Shown here one piece after another: positions 10,981 to 22,223 of a stretch of 64,000 nt of DNA. Position numbers and translations under genes: made by a program. Origin of the DNA: Zelopaecilomyces penicillatus (taxonomy: Eukaryota; Ascomycota; Sordariomycetes; Hypocreales; Pseudodiploosporaceae); assembly GCA_005765155.1 (NCBI GenBank), contig VCCP01000005.1, positions 5,270,001 through 5,334,000 of the forward strand, written 5' to 3'. Below the pieces are notes generated by a model. That model did not search any database. It saw nothing but the letters and a program-made list of their open reading frames with translations, and was not told where the DNA came from. Numbering within the stretch: position 1 is the stretch's first letter; every line of letters begins with the position of its first letter.

Positions 10981-12110
10981 ATGGGTCCAGGCCGCCATCA
11001 CACCGCACCATCTCCAGCACCATCACATTCATCGTACTACCTGTCCAGGTCGGAGTCACCGACAGACTGTGTGAAAGCTCCTCCTAAGCGTAAGCATACA
11101 CCACCGAGCTCCTCCTTATCCTCCTTACCCGCCCCCCTTTACTGGTCTTAATGTCATTCAGGCTATAATGAGAAAACCTAACATTTGTTCAATGCAATCA
11201 GGCAGCCGAAGTGTCGCGACTCTGACGCCGGCTCAACTTGCTCGCAAGCGCGCCAACGACAGGGAGACGCAGCGCGTCATTCGCACGAGGACCAGGGAGC
11301 ACATCGAACGGCTGGAGCATGAGCTCCAAGAGCTTAGAAACAGCCGGGATGAAAATGAGGCTGTCAAGGAGCTGCTACGGTGTAACAAAGCTCTGGAGGA
11401 GGAGATTCGTCAGCTACGAGAACAGGTTGGGGCTTCACAAAACACTCCGCCGTATGCGAATGCGACTGGTAAGTCACCATGACAGGATAACCGAACCCCC
11501 TCGATTTTTCCAATCTCACTAACAGGTCTCTGGTACAGCCACGAGTGAGAACCTGAACGTCGAGCATGGACTGGGCTCTAGTCCTGGACTTTTGCCTGGA
11601 GCGGCAGATCTCAGTCCCTCACCGTCCAACTGCGCCAATCGATGCTCCTGCGGTGCGGAGAACAGAAACATGTGGTCATTAGATAATGCGCCAGCATCCA
11701 CGATGCTTGCAGCGGCTGCCGATGCGCTTGCGTCAGCCTTTGCGCCAACAAGCGCACCCGCTTCATACCCTCCGGCCGAAATCGCTATGCATACCGCAAG
11801 CGACAAGCTATACATGTATACCAATTCCGATGACCTGTTGTCCAACGCACAACAACAAGCCGTTGCATGCAATGCGGCGTCCCAGGAATCCTACACATAT
11901 TCCAAGTCTGCTCTGGGCGATGGCAGTACTCCTAGTGACGACATTGGACAGATGAGCCTGCAAGACCAAACCCCAGAGACGTGGCAGACATATCCATTGT
12001 TCTATACCACCGAGTCCTCCCCCAGAGTCATTCAAAACCAGCCCTATACCTGTTGTGAAGATTGCTGGCAGCCTTCACTTCCAGAGCGGTTTGATGGCGC
12101 AAGCGACTAA
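10981..12110 (+). CDS. Fungal bZIP transcription factor
   Basis: Three exons, 10981-11089, 11202-11468 and 11539-12110, give 315 residues. Both introns (112 and 70 bp) have GTAAG donors and CTAAC branch points 14-20 bases before the AG. The junctions restore the run ending in TLTPAQLARKRAND. The basic region (about residues 48-73) has the fungal-type ANDRETQRVIR core followed by REHIERLE. The leucine/hydrophobic heptads from L74 onward form the dimerising coil to about residue 120. The remaining 200 residues are low in structure, rich in Ala, Ser, Thr and Gln, with a cluster of cysteines near the end. It should bind DNA in the nucleus as a dimer; targets are unknown. It converges on the aquaporin gene, with only 119 bases between stop codons. 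Confidence 0.85.
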
Positions 12111-12229
12111 AGACCCGTGGATGGATTCACTTCTGAATCTATCCCAGCTTCATGATGAAAGCCAAGCCAGCTCATGTTTGGTTGCCTTGGCCATAAAGGG
12201 GATTTTAAAAGATCCAATTCCGAGGGCAG
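12111..12229. other. Shared 3' region of convergent genes
   Basis: The stop codons of the bZIP gene (plus strand) and the aquaporin gene (minus strand) are 119 bases apart. Their 3' untranslated regions therefore probably overlap, which leaves room for antisense pairing of the transcripts. Confidence 0.5.
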
Positions 12230-13455
12230 TTAGACACTGCCTTGCGATATGCGTGAATCTGGCGCCAACGGCTTCTCCCTGTCATCCAGGGCGTGGTGGG
12301 GAGGGATGAGATTATACAATGTTGCCAAAACGAGTGCTGCTACTGCTGGACCTGCCCACCATATCCATTGGTCTGAGGGAGTGTTAGCCGTAGCTGTGCA
12401 AAACGCACCTACAACAAGACACACGTACCAGTCATATCACCTTGTGCGATACCGAATGCAAAGCATCTTGCGGGGTTCATTTGGGCGCCTCCATATCCAG
12501 GGATGATGCCGCTTGTTGCAAATGTGATGAGGCCAAGTGATGCACCAACGAGTGCTGGGCCAAGTCGCGGACCGAATAGAAGAGCTTGACGGGGGTCGAG
12601 GCCAACTCCAAACGATAGGTAGAGGAGGACGAACCCGGCAAAGGCCTCGTTGAGAAACACTTGGCCAGTGGTGATAAAGGAAGGGTCATAAAAGCACCCT
12701 CCACCGTGATAGCTGGGGGACGAAATGTCAGCCAATTCTCTTCTGCTTTTCTTCTTTGTCTCGCCAATCCAGGCAGCATGCAGTGTTTTAGACATACCTG
12801 ACTGCTCGATCATATCCCCAAACTCCCCTGAGTACTCCACCGGCCACGGCCGCCCCGATTGTCTGGCAGATTAGATACATAACACCTATTTAGAATAGAA
12901 TATTAGATCGATCGATTTGAGGACCCCATTAGGAAAATGACCGCATAGAAACAAACCTCTTGACAAGGGGCAAAGGCCCGTTAGAATGGCTGAAAAGGTG
13001 ATGACCGGATTGATATGGCCACCAGACGCAGGTGCAGTCGCGTATATGAGCGTCGCCAAGAGAAACAGATTGGATATGCCAATATAAGCTCCGATCTGAG
13101 GTGTATTGTAGTTTTGCAAAGTGGCAGCTATTTGTCCAGATAGGTAGCAGAGGCTTGAAGCAGCCACGCCCTCGATGACCTGGTGAAATATGATGTGAGT
13201 TGAAACTAGACAGACAAACCGACAACAAACTACACTCACAGCTGATCTCAAAATGGGCGGGGAAAACCAAGAGCCAAGAAAGTATTCTCTATCCCTATAC
13301 CACGGCAGGATACGCGGCGAAGACGGCCTGAACAACGGAGCAAAAGATCCATCGAACTCGGCAACGGACATTTTTCGGACCATACGGGTCTGCCGATCCG
13401 CCGGAGAAGTGGACGTAACCGGGGGACCATCAAACGCGTTCGCAGTATTAGCCAT
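12230..13455 (-). CDS. Aquaporin/MIP family channel with NPARC motif (X-intrinsic-protein type)
   Basis: Five exons on the minus strand (13455-13240, 13179-12957, 12885-12798, 12712-12441, 12372-12230) encode 313 residues. The introns are 60, 71, 85, 68 bp long and keep frame. The protein has a 60-residue hydrophilic N-terminus and six membrane segments. The first half-helix reads GGHINPVITF (NPV, about 129-131) and the second GGAQMNPARCF (NPA at about 255-257). The cysteine after the second box gives the NPARC signature of X intrinsic proteins, a subfamily found in fungi and plants. Expected role: passive flow of water or small neutral solutes across the plasma or an internal membrane. The selectivity-filter residues were not assigned. 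Confidence 0.87.
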
Positions 13456-15218
13456 TGCTACTCGATAACAATCACTAAAGATCAATTCAAAACGATAGAG
13501 TCCACCTGATTAGGCAAGGTTCGCTGCATTTGAAGCATCAGCATGTCAATGTTTTTGAACTGAGCAGCGAAGGAATAGTAGCGGCCAGACGCATCACGTG
13601 CGCGCATCTTCAACACATTTTGACTAAGGTCCAGTAAGCAATGACAAAGGCATTTCCGGTGCCCCTGAAGCGGCAAAGGCGTGAACCAACGGGTATTCAC
13701 TGAGCAACCCAAATTGACTTTGGCAGGATGGTCTTTCATTCATTCATATGTCTTGACTGGCTATAATGTGATCGTAGACTCTACAAGCTGTGCGCTAATC
13801 TGCGTTATGGCTGACGAACGATGTTACGGCATCGAGGAAGATGAAGCACAGCGAAGAAGAATGCCATGGAGAAATTGCATGTCAAGGGGAATGAATATTG
13901 ATGTGACATGTCATCAGCCACCCGTTTTTATTTTTATTTTATTATTTCCGTTTGTTGAGTCCCACTCCAAACATGGACTCTCTAAATGGAAGAGGCCGGG
14001 CGGCTCGTCCCGCAGACAACATTCAACAGCCGGCTTTGCGGGTACTCGCACCCAAGGAACGGAAGAGCCATCCGAAAGCTACCCGGCCATCCCTCGAGTG
14101 TGCTTCCGCTGCATTGTTGTTACCAAGAAATGAGCACAAAACTTCTTTCGAGGCGGGCAACTGGGTGAAACACAAAACACAGCTGGTACCACGTCAAAAA
14201 GTTGTATAGAGACATAGCTACCAATCTCTGGCTACCTATGCATCGAACTACTAAGAAATCCCAGTCAGGTGAACTATTCAGCCCTCTCATCACCAAAAAA
14301 GATGTGTTACGTTAGCGGCTTTTTCTTCACTCTGTTCGCGGGGAAACCTGCGGTCATCCCAATATGAAGGACCCCACAAACTCCTCAGTAGGGCTGATCG
14401 TTTGGTCAAATCAAGGGTTTCATGTTCAGCCGACAGGGGCTTCCTAGCGACACTGCACGACTCAAATGATCTAATCCTCCAATCATCCATGAAACTGTAC
14501 CTACAGTTTCGCTTGGGGGCACTTGATATGTGGAGAGCCTCCGTACTTTTGCAGAGAATTCTTTTACACTCTGCTTATTATTGGCTCATCAGCTGATATT
14601 GCGGTAAGCCTTTTCTAAACACGTCGTCCACTGGATGCTCCAATTAGCGGCGGGACTGGCCTTGTCTGATGGGCGCTTTCTTGGCCTTGGTCTCGCGTCC
14701 GACGACTTGGCCTGTCGCCACTAATGCAGCTTGGAAGGGCTGAGAGTTCACGGCCAGGCTGCCATGTATCAACAAAGACCTCTCATTGTGTATTGTCTCC
14801 TGGGATAGTGGGATAGTTGGCATGCTATGACCCTCGGCCACGGCCCGGCTTTGCGGCCGATGCTCCGCCGAAACACACTTTGAATCGACGTCTAGTCTGC
14901 CCATCTGTGCCTTACGGGGCTGATGAGGCTCTGGATGCCATGTTCAATAGTACTGGTAGAGGGGTAAGCTTACTGCATCTTAGTTGCTCGACAATCACCA
15001 GGGTAAAGATGTAGCTGTGACCCCCGCACTGGTCAACATTGAAGAACTTGATTTAAGGAGTCGCAGGTCGCCAGTAGCGAGCATAAAAATTCCCTGGACC
15101 TCAAGATTCTCGGGTCTGATGCATATATCTTTTGCAACCTATACCAGCGCTTGAAAAATCAGCGGGGTATCTCTTCCTCAGAACCCCCCCCCTCACAGGC
15201 CCGTTCAATCTAATTGCG
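13456..15218. other. Divergent intergenic region between aquaporin and STAND gene
   Basis: About 1.76 kb separates two divergently transcribed genes. An open frame of 150 residues at 13681-14133 shows no family features. No repeats or transposon remains were noticed. A run of nine C lies at 15184-15192, just before the STAND start. Confidence 0.45.
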
Positions 15219-18200
15219 ATGGGTGTGCAGTCGGTCGCGCCTCCAGCCGTGGCGGAAGAGCTCAAAGCTGATGATCGTGATGTCGCCGACCTGTGGAAAC
15301 AGGCTCTCAAGTCCTACAAAGGCATCGTGGGGTTCGACCTGGAACGCAAATTTGACAATGTGCAGTCCATGGTCGACTTCGGAACCGTCGAAATGAACGC
15401 TTTCCACAGCTTCCGCCACAACAAGAAAAAGGTCGATAAGCTGCGCAGCCTGTTCGCGGCCAACCTTGGATATCTGGAACAAGGCGCACAGCAACTCATT
15501 GGAGCTGCTGTACCTGCCTTTCCTCCGGCAGCAGCTATTGGTACTGCTGTTACATACCTTCTCACGGCAAGTCGTTGGAAGCGCTTCAATTTCACGATAC
15601 CCCTAACTAACCTTCTAGGATAGGCTTGTAAGCAGGTTTCAGCAGACTATGATGTCGTTGTTGTCTTTTTCGACGATATGAACAGCTTCTTAGAGCGGGT
15701 TGTCATCTTGGAGACACGTTTGCCACAGCAAGGCGCATATCAGAACTGTCTCATGGATGTCTTTTCCTCATTTTTAAGCCTTTGTGGATATGCCCACAAG
15801 TACATTGAACTGGGTCGATTTAGTATGAAACGCCTTCCCCATAGCTTCCAAGATACTGTTGGGGATACATGTTGCTGACCGTTGCTCTTTGTATGACAGA
15901 GAAATGGATATCTAATCTGGTGGATGGAGAGGATTCCGAGCTAGGCGGTGCTCGCAAAAAGATGGACAAGACCCTTACGCGCCTGCAAAATGCAACAGAG
16001 TTTGCCATCCTTGGCAACAGTGAGGAGCTCAAGAAGATGAGTTCCGAGCTGCAGATAAACCAAGAGTCACATACACGCATGCTGGAAGAGCAAAGAGAGG
16101 TTTTGGTGAATGTCCGGCAGGATACTGAAAGCATTCGTAGCGACATGTCCAAGCTGCTCAAAGCTTTCAATGACCAGGCAGCCAAGCATGAACATAAAGG
16201 CAAGCCGCCAACCCAGGATGCAGGCAAGCCGGCATCTGCAACCCGAGTTCGAAACGCGATGCCCACTGTTGAAGGTGACGGCCACGAGTATCGTATCTTG
16301 AAGGAGACTCTGATCCCCGACACTTGCACATGGATATTCTCCGAGCCCGAATGGGATGAGTGGATGAAGCAAGACGGCACTGTCTCGAGGCCACTGCTTA
16401 CCATCACTGGGCAGCCAGGCATTGGAAAAAGTCACTTGGCCGCAGTGGTGCATGATAAGCTGAGCGAGTTTGCAAAACAGGATACGTCCTTGCGGACCTG
16501 CGTCGCCCATTTCTACTTTCGCGAGCAGCACCGAGACCTGCGGATCTTTCTAGCTGGTGTCATTACCGTCATTAACCAAGTCGTCGAGCAGAGCGCACCT
16601 CTGTGCGAGAGAATCAATGCCGAAATGGTTCGCGACGACGTCACATATAACATATGGCTTTGGAAGGACCTGCTGTCCAAGATTCTGGGTCCTGCATTCC
16701 AGGAGAAGGGCCCCAATCGTCTCTTTATAGTTTTTGACGGTCTTGATGAACTCCTCGACAGCCCGTCAATTCTGGAGTTTATCAAACTTGTCGCAGAGAG
16801 TAAATACAGAATCTCCATCGTCATAACGAGCCGAACAGAATTGCTCCCCAGTCTTCGCGAACAGTGCGAGACCACTTCAATTGAAGTTACGAAAGAAAAA
16901 CAGCTTCCTGACTTTAAGGCGCTGGCATGGCATCGCATCAACGATCTCGGTCACTTGCGCAAGTTCAGCCGTTATGTCCAACAGAGGATTGCAGAAAAGG
17001 TTGAAGAAGTGTCGCCAAGTAAGTGTGCTCTCAGTCCTAATTGCCTGACCTGAAAAGAAATCCTTGCGCAAGATTTGGGAAATTGCTAATCGTACTAAAA
17101 CTGCAGATTTGCTGTATTTGGAGCATATGCTAGCAAAACTCAATGCGCTTGGCCGCGAAGGTGCTGCATTGCAAGCCTTGTCGCGACCAATGCCCCCTAA
17201 CATGCATGACTTTTACGAAAGCATGCTCGCCGAGTGTCAGCGTCGGATGCCTGCGGCCAGAAGACAGATTGCGTCCAAGCTTCTGCACTGGATTGCGTTT
17301 TCGTACCGAGTTCTAACACTGGACGAGATCACTTCTCTCCTCGTCTACTTATCAGATGACGATAGTTTCACGCTTGAAGAGATACCCGAGGTCGCCTCCA
17401 AGTTTCTTCAGATTGGTGACCCGGGATTTGATGCAGAGGCGCGAGAGAACAGCAAGACTGACGTGGTCGGTACAAAAGCATCAATCCAAGATTTAGACAA
17501 AGCGGGCCAGAACTCGACCAATTCGGATGAGATCTATAAAGATGGTTCGCTGCCGGTCAAGTTTAAAGAGCGATCTATGAGACAATTTTTCAGAGACCCA
17601 CCCAAGGATACTGAGTCTGAATGGCGATGGCGGGAATCTGAAGCACATCGACAAATATTCTTGATCTCTGTGGGGCTCGTAAAGCCGGAGCCTCTGGGCC
17701 CTGACCGCAAGATGGACGAAGGTTTACAGAAATATGCGGCCTTTTACCTTCTCGGGCACTTTGTCCCAGTCAAGCCCGACGAGACTTCGATTTCCGGTCA
17801 AGCGGAGCTCATGGAAGCTCTGGCTATCGCCCTTTCTAACAAAACTCAGTTTGCCGAAATGCTAAGCAAAACAACAATGACGTATGACGGCAAAGCAAAG
17901 AGCACCGTCAATGACCAGGTAGTGAAGTGGGCAGAGGTGTTTAATACGACAGACGTCAAGACCAAACTGAGTGAATTTGCCATCGAATGGTGGTCCGACG
18001 TCGCGGTTGACCCTCGGAGATGCCGTCTGGGCATGTTGAAGGGGTATATGCGCCGCGTATATGACGCGAATGACCTTGAAGAGGCATTGAAAATGTATAA
18101 GCTTTTCATAGGGGTTCTGGGTCTTGTGAGTTGGCTTCTCTGGAAAGCTTTTCGTTTGTATCTGTTGCTTTGCTAACTACTACGCGTGTAATTGAAAAGG

Positions 18201-20098
18201 CTGAACTCCAAAGTTTGGTTGCATCACGAGCCAAGATCAACTTTCCAGATGAGTTTTCTGAAGACGACGATGACGGTGAAGATGACGGTGAAGATGACGC
18301 CAAACCTGAGCCAGCGAACGAATCAAAAGACAACACCGAAAAAAAGGAAGAAAATGAGGATGACCTGGGTGAGGTGGGCTTCACCTTGGGCCTTTCTGGC
18401 CTCTTTGATGACATTACCATGGATGAGAAAGCTTATCGCGCTGTGGCGGAGCTGCTGTTTAACTATAAACTCTCCAAACCGGCCCTTGAGACCTGCCATA
18501 AAGCGCTTGAGCTTTGCCATTCCAGCAACTGCATCGAGACGTACAAGATTCTCACATTGCAAGCCAAGATCTTGTTGAAGCTGGGTAAGAAGGACGAAGC
18601 CCTTCAAACCATTATGGATTGCACAAAGAATCTAGAAACCGACGACGTACCAGCATCTCTCAAACGCCTTGCATTGATGACCAAAGCGCGAATCCAAACT
18701 AGGCGAAAAGAAGGGGATATGGCTGCCGAGTCTTATGCCGCTGCTAAACAGATTGACCCAGAAGGCCAGACTCCAGGAGATGCGCTCGTCCGAGAGCTTG
18801 CAATTTTTGAAAAGAGGTCTGATGACGCTGGGTACATCAGGACGCTCAAGAGCTGGAGTCCACTAGACATGTTGACATGGATGGCCTGGAACTACCCTGA
18901 TGATGGCGAAGACCGACACTGGAAGTTTCGCTGCATTGGGATCAAAACCGGGGAGGGCGACTTTGTCATTAATGCATACAGCAGTGCCATCAAGTTCCTC
19001 GACAAGCTCAACGCCGGCGCACCGTTGAAGGTCGAATTGGCAATGTCTTACTTGCATGTAGTTGGAGATGCCCAAATGTCACGCAAGACCATGGATGAGG
19101 TCTTTGACAGCGGCTCGAATGGTTGGCCCTATGGCATCACTAATGAGACACCTCAAGATATGATTCAAAGAGCTGTCGACATCATGTCCGACGCTTTGTA
19201 TGAGATCTTTCGTGCCTCTCGAGACCCTAAGGTCAAGATGGAAGCTCTCGACGCTCTCAAGGGCTTAATGAAAAGACAACTGTCCACCGACGTCCCCATC
19301 TACTCTAATCTGGTTCTTGTACACAGACGCATCATAATTGCGGCCATGTGTCTCAAGATGGGCCAGGCCACAGAGTTTCAAGAAAGGCTGCAGAGCATCC
19401 TAGATGATTGTTTTGCTGGATTGAAAGACACAGTGAGCTGGAACGACGCGATCAACATGGAAAAGTTGGGACATGCGTTGGCCCTTTTGAGCAAGGCCGT
19501 ACCAAACGGAGAGGACATTCACAGATATGCTCGCATTGTCGGATCTGCCATGTTCTCAAAGCTTGACCTTCACCATGATGAAGATGAGGATGAGGATGAA
19601 GGGGGAGAAGAAGGCGGTGATGACGACGATAGTGATAGCGAAGATGACGAAGATGATGAGGATAGCAATGGAGATTCCAAAGACAACTCCAAAGACGGCA
19701 AAGCAGAGAATGAGGAGCCACCTGCGGATGAAGGGGACTTGACAAACTCGGATTTTGCGTCATTCACCTGTGATGGAGGCGTTTGCAACCCCAGAGCAGA
19801 CTTCCGCTGGTGGGGAAACTTGACGGCGCACTACTGCACAGAATGTTCCAACACCATCATATGCGATATATGCTACGAGGCGAGGCACAATCCCGATGTT
19901 ACAGCGTCGACGAGGATAATGCGCTACTGCGACAAAGGGCACAGCTCCATCAAGTTGCCTGTCGAAGGGTGGCGTGGTGTTAAGGATGGGAAGCTGAGGA
20001 TCGAAGGTGAGGAGGATGTTGATGTGGAGGAGTTTATGAGGAAGTTGCAGGACGAGGTGTGTAAAGACGCTTGGGATAGGTTCTGGGGTGGGGTGTAA
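15219..20098 (+). CDS. STAND/NLR-like protein: Goodbye, NACHT, TPR-like, C-terminal zinc-binding domain
   Basis: Five exons (15219-15566, 15624-15822, 15900-17018, 17107-18125, 18200-20098) encode 1,527 residues. The first intron is GC-AG; the others are GT-AG with CTAAC/CTAAT branch points. Residues about 15-195 match the fungal STAND N-terminal Goodbye domain (SADYD, FFDDMNSFLERV, GRFKKW). A coiled stretch follows, then a NACHT NTPase with Walker A GQPGIGKS (about 353-360) and Walker B LFIVFDGLDE (about 457-466). Next come helical and TPR-like repeats (about 950-1010 clearest), two acidic runs (about 915-950 and 1350-1390) and a Cys/His zinc-binding domain (about 1417-1486; C1419, C1424, C1441, C1444, C1450, C1453, C1472, H1476). 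Such proteins are fungal immune or incompatibility receptors that oligomerise on ligand sensing. Here the repeats would be the sensor. It looks intact. Confidence 0.85.
15567..15623 (+). other. GC-AG intron in the STAND gene
   Basis: A 57-bp intron begins GCAAGT, has CTAAC near 15603 and ends in AG at 15622-15623. No GT donor nearby restores the frame. The spliced product joins LLT to ACKQVSADYD, as expected inside the Goodbye domain. GC-AG introns are a known minor class. Confidence 0.65.
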
Positions 20099-20360
20099 AT
20101 GAAGAGGCATACTAGTATTGATAGGTACCACCAAATAACATCAACATCATTTGGAAAGCAGAGTCTTCAACAGAGTTGACTATTTAGCCAGTGAGAAGGA
20201 ACAATGTATGAAGCGTCAGTCGCTACATTGTTTGCTGAACTGTCTACTGGTGACGATTATCCATGTCTGAGGCACCACCTGGTGCTATAGCTATGACAGG
20301 CAAGCTCGACTTGCTTTTTGGGAGATGGGTTGGACGTTGACAAAAATAACGACCCCGAAT
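20099..20360. other. Convergent 3' intergenic region
   Basis: The STAND gene and the small minus-strand gene converge here with 262 bases between stop codons. No feature beyond presumed transcript ends was seen. Confidence 0.45.
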
Positions 20361-20859
20361 TTAGGCAGCGAACAATCCACCTTGACCGTCACCCAGCTTT
20401 CCCTCGTCCGATAGCTTGGCTAGAAGCCCTTTGATGCGTTTCGTAATGTCCTGGGCATACTCGGAAGTGCCTGGCGTGCCCACTGACTTGGTGCTATCAA
20501 CGCGGATCCAGGGAATTTGACGGATGCCTCTGGTCTTCTGGATGAGTTTCTGGAGCTCCTCGAGATCATCATTCGAGTAGGCTCCCCCAAACAGTATTGC
20601 TCCGGGCGGTGTGTCCCAGTTGCCAGTTCCGATGGAGCTGCTGGGTTCGGCCGGGACCTCACCCTTTAGCAGGAGAGGCAGTTCGGTAGTGATTTTGTCA
20701 CGGAGCGTAAATTGAATCACTAAAATGTTACAGGGTGTACTAAAAAGCGCCTGGTTTTATTCACGGACCTTCAATCTCAGGCTTCAGACCCTGGATAGTC
20801 TGGCGACCAATGGTCTCGAGGACGCCTGTCATCAGAACGATAATTGGGCTAGGAGGCAT
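20361..20859 (-). CDS. Conserved small fungal protein of unknown function
   Basis: Two exons on the minus strand (20859-20769 and 20719-20361) with a 49-bp intron encode 149 residues. The intron carries GTCCGT at the donor and ends TTTTAG. The N-terminus, IIVLMTGVLETIGRQTIQGL, is a hydrophobic strand followed by a helix. A Lys/Glu-rich middle has a Gly-rich FGGAY turn, and a proline-containing stretch (IPWIRVD) follows. The pattern resembles short uncharacterised ascomycete proteins that look like truncated nucleotide-binding or epimerase-like folds. I know no function. No signal peptide is convincing. It converges with the STAND gene, but nothing links the two in function. Confidence 0.72.
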
Positions 20860-22223
20860 GTCGACGGTGATGATGTGTTATTGTGCTGCTGGTGCTGTAG
20901 GGAAAAGGGAGATGAGTGGCAGATGAGCTTGCGGTTGATTTAATGTGTTTGGTAAAAGTTGAATTGGTCTGAATGCTAGTAGAAAAACAATACGCTCTTA
21001 TAGCTGAGGCCCAGAAGCCAACGCCACTGCCACTTGGCATGGCTATTTTTCTGGGTCAGTGCACGACGCAAGTGTGGTATTCACAAATGTACTTCGACTC
21101 TCTCGTAAACGGTGTACATGCCGTTTTATAATTGGCCCTGTTGAACATAAAACACTCTAACTGCCATATTAGCATATACAACAGCGCATTTAACAGTGTT
21201 GGTTAGTACATTTTCCAGTCTATACACTATCACACATTTGTAACAACAAATCCGCGATTGAGTAGACAATTAAACGCACTGCCCAGTGGTGAGTGTGTCG
21301 CTGAGTGCGCTGCTGGGTGCGCTTCAAATGGCACAGCTGAGCATAGTAACAAGTGTGCTATTTCTACTCAGCTATATGACGGTACATCATTATATAAAAG
21401 ATCAAGTACCGATCATGCACATAGCAAAGTGTGTCGTGCAAGTAATAAATAGAATGACTCGTTTTACTTAGACCTAGACATAGTGGATACTTATCATGCA
21501 CTATATCTGAGCTTATTATCAATACAATTTAAGGTGGTGCTTCTGCGGCTTCCTATTATAGAACCTCAGTACCCTCTCCTTATCCAGCTTTAAGAGATGC
21601 AGTATTCCAGGATAAGAAACACAGGGGCATACAAGAGTGAAGGCGGTGATGGCGGAGATATTAAAGGTGCATTCAGAGGAACAAATACAATATCAAGTAC
21701 TGCGTAGTATATAGTAATAGAACGAGATGCAAAGGTTACGTTTTAAAGGTTTGCCCGCCCAAGAGAGAGTATGAATAGCAGGTAACAAATGCAAAGAAGA
21801 AGTAAGAGTTTGTTATGACTCCGACACGACATCCGCCAATTGAAATGTTCCTTCACCACCCCAAGGGCCGGCTACAAGCGGCCGCCCCCACCTCTAATCC
21901 TGTAGCCAACCACCGATCGTGAGTGTCTGCAGGCCGCCGCCATCCTCAACTGAAACCACATGACAATCGGCCGACCAAGCTGTCACGTCTTACCTAGCTG
22001 GTTGCTCAAACACTGCGCGGTTTGCAACCTGTGAGTGATACAAAGGAGCGTTCTATCGCTTCAGCCACGGGCAGCTCCTACTCAAGCCTGTCGTTAGCGG
22101 TGTCACGCTCATGGCATTGGTCAGTCAACGTGTGTTCCCCACCCATCAAATTGAGGCTGATGATGACGCCCGATAAGCCCGCCTTCATGCTTCTCAATGC
22201 AAACAGTCTTCAATAGATAATTG
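20860..22223. other. Divergent intergenic region before the PIF1-like gene
   Basis: About 1.36 kb without a supported gene. The first 150 bases are the promoter of the small minus-strand gene. The remainder is moderately AT-rich, with short frames only. Confidence 0.45.

Noticed and set aside
13681..14133. Plus-strand frame of 150 residues between aquaporin and STAND genes
   Set aside because: Uneven composition and no domain or splice sites; it overlaps other random frames.
17019..17072. Alternative acceptors for the third STAND intron at 17057 and 17072
   Set aside because: Both leave the frame out of phase with the GTAAGT donor; only the AG at 17105-17106 gives a continuous helix (SPNLLYLEHML).
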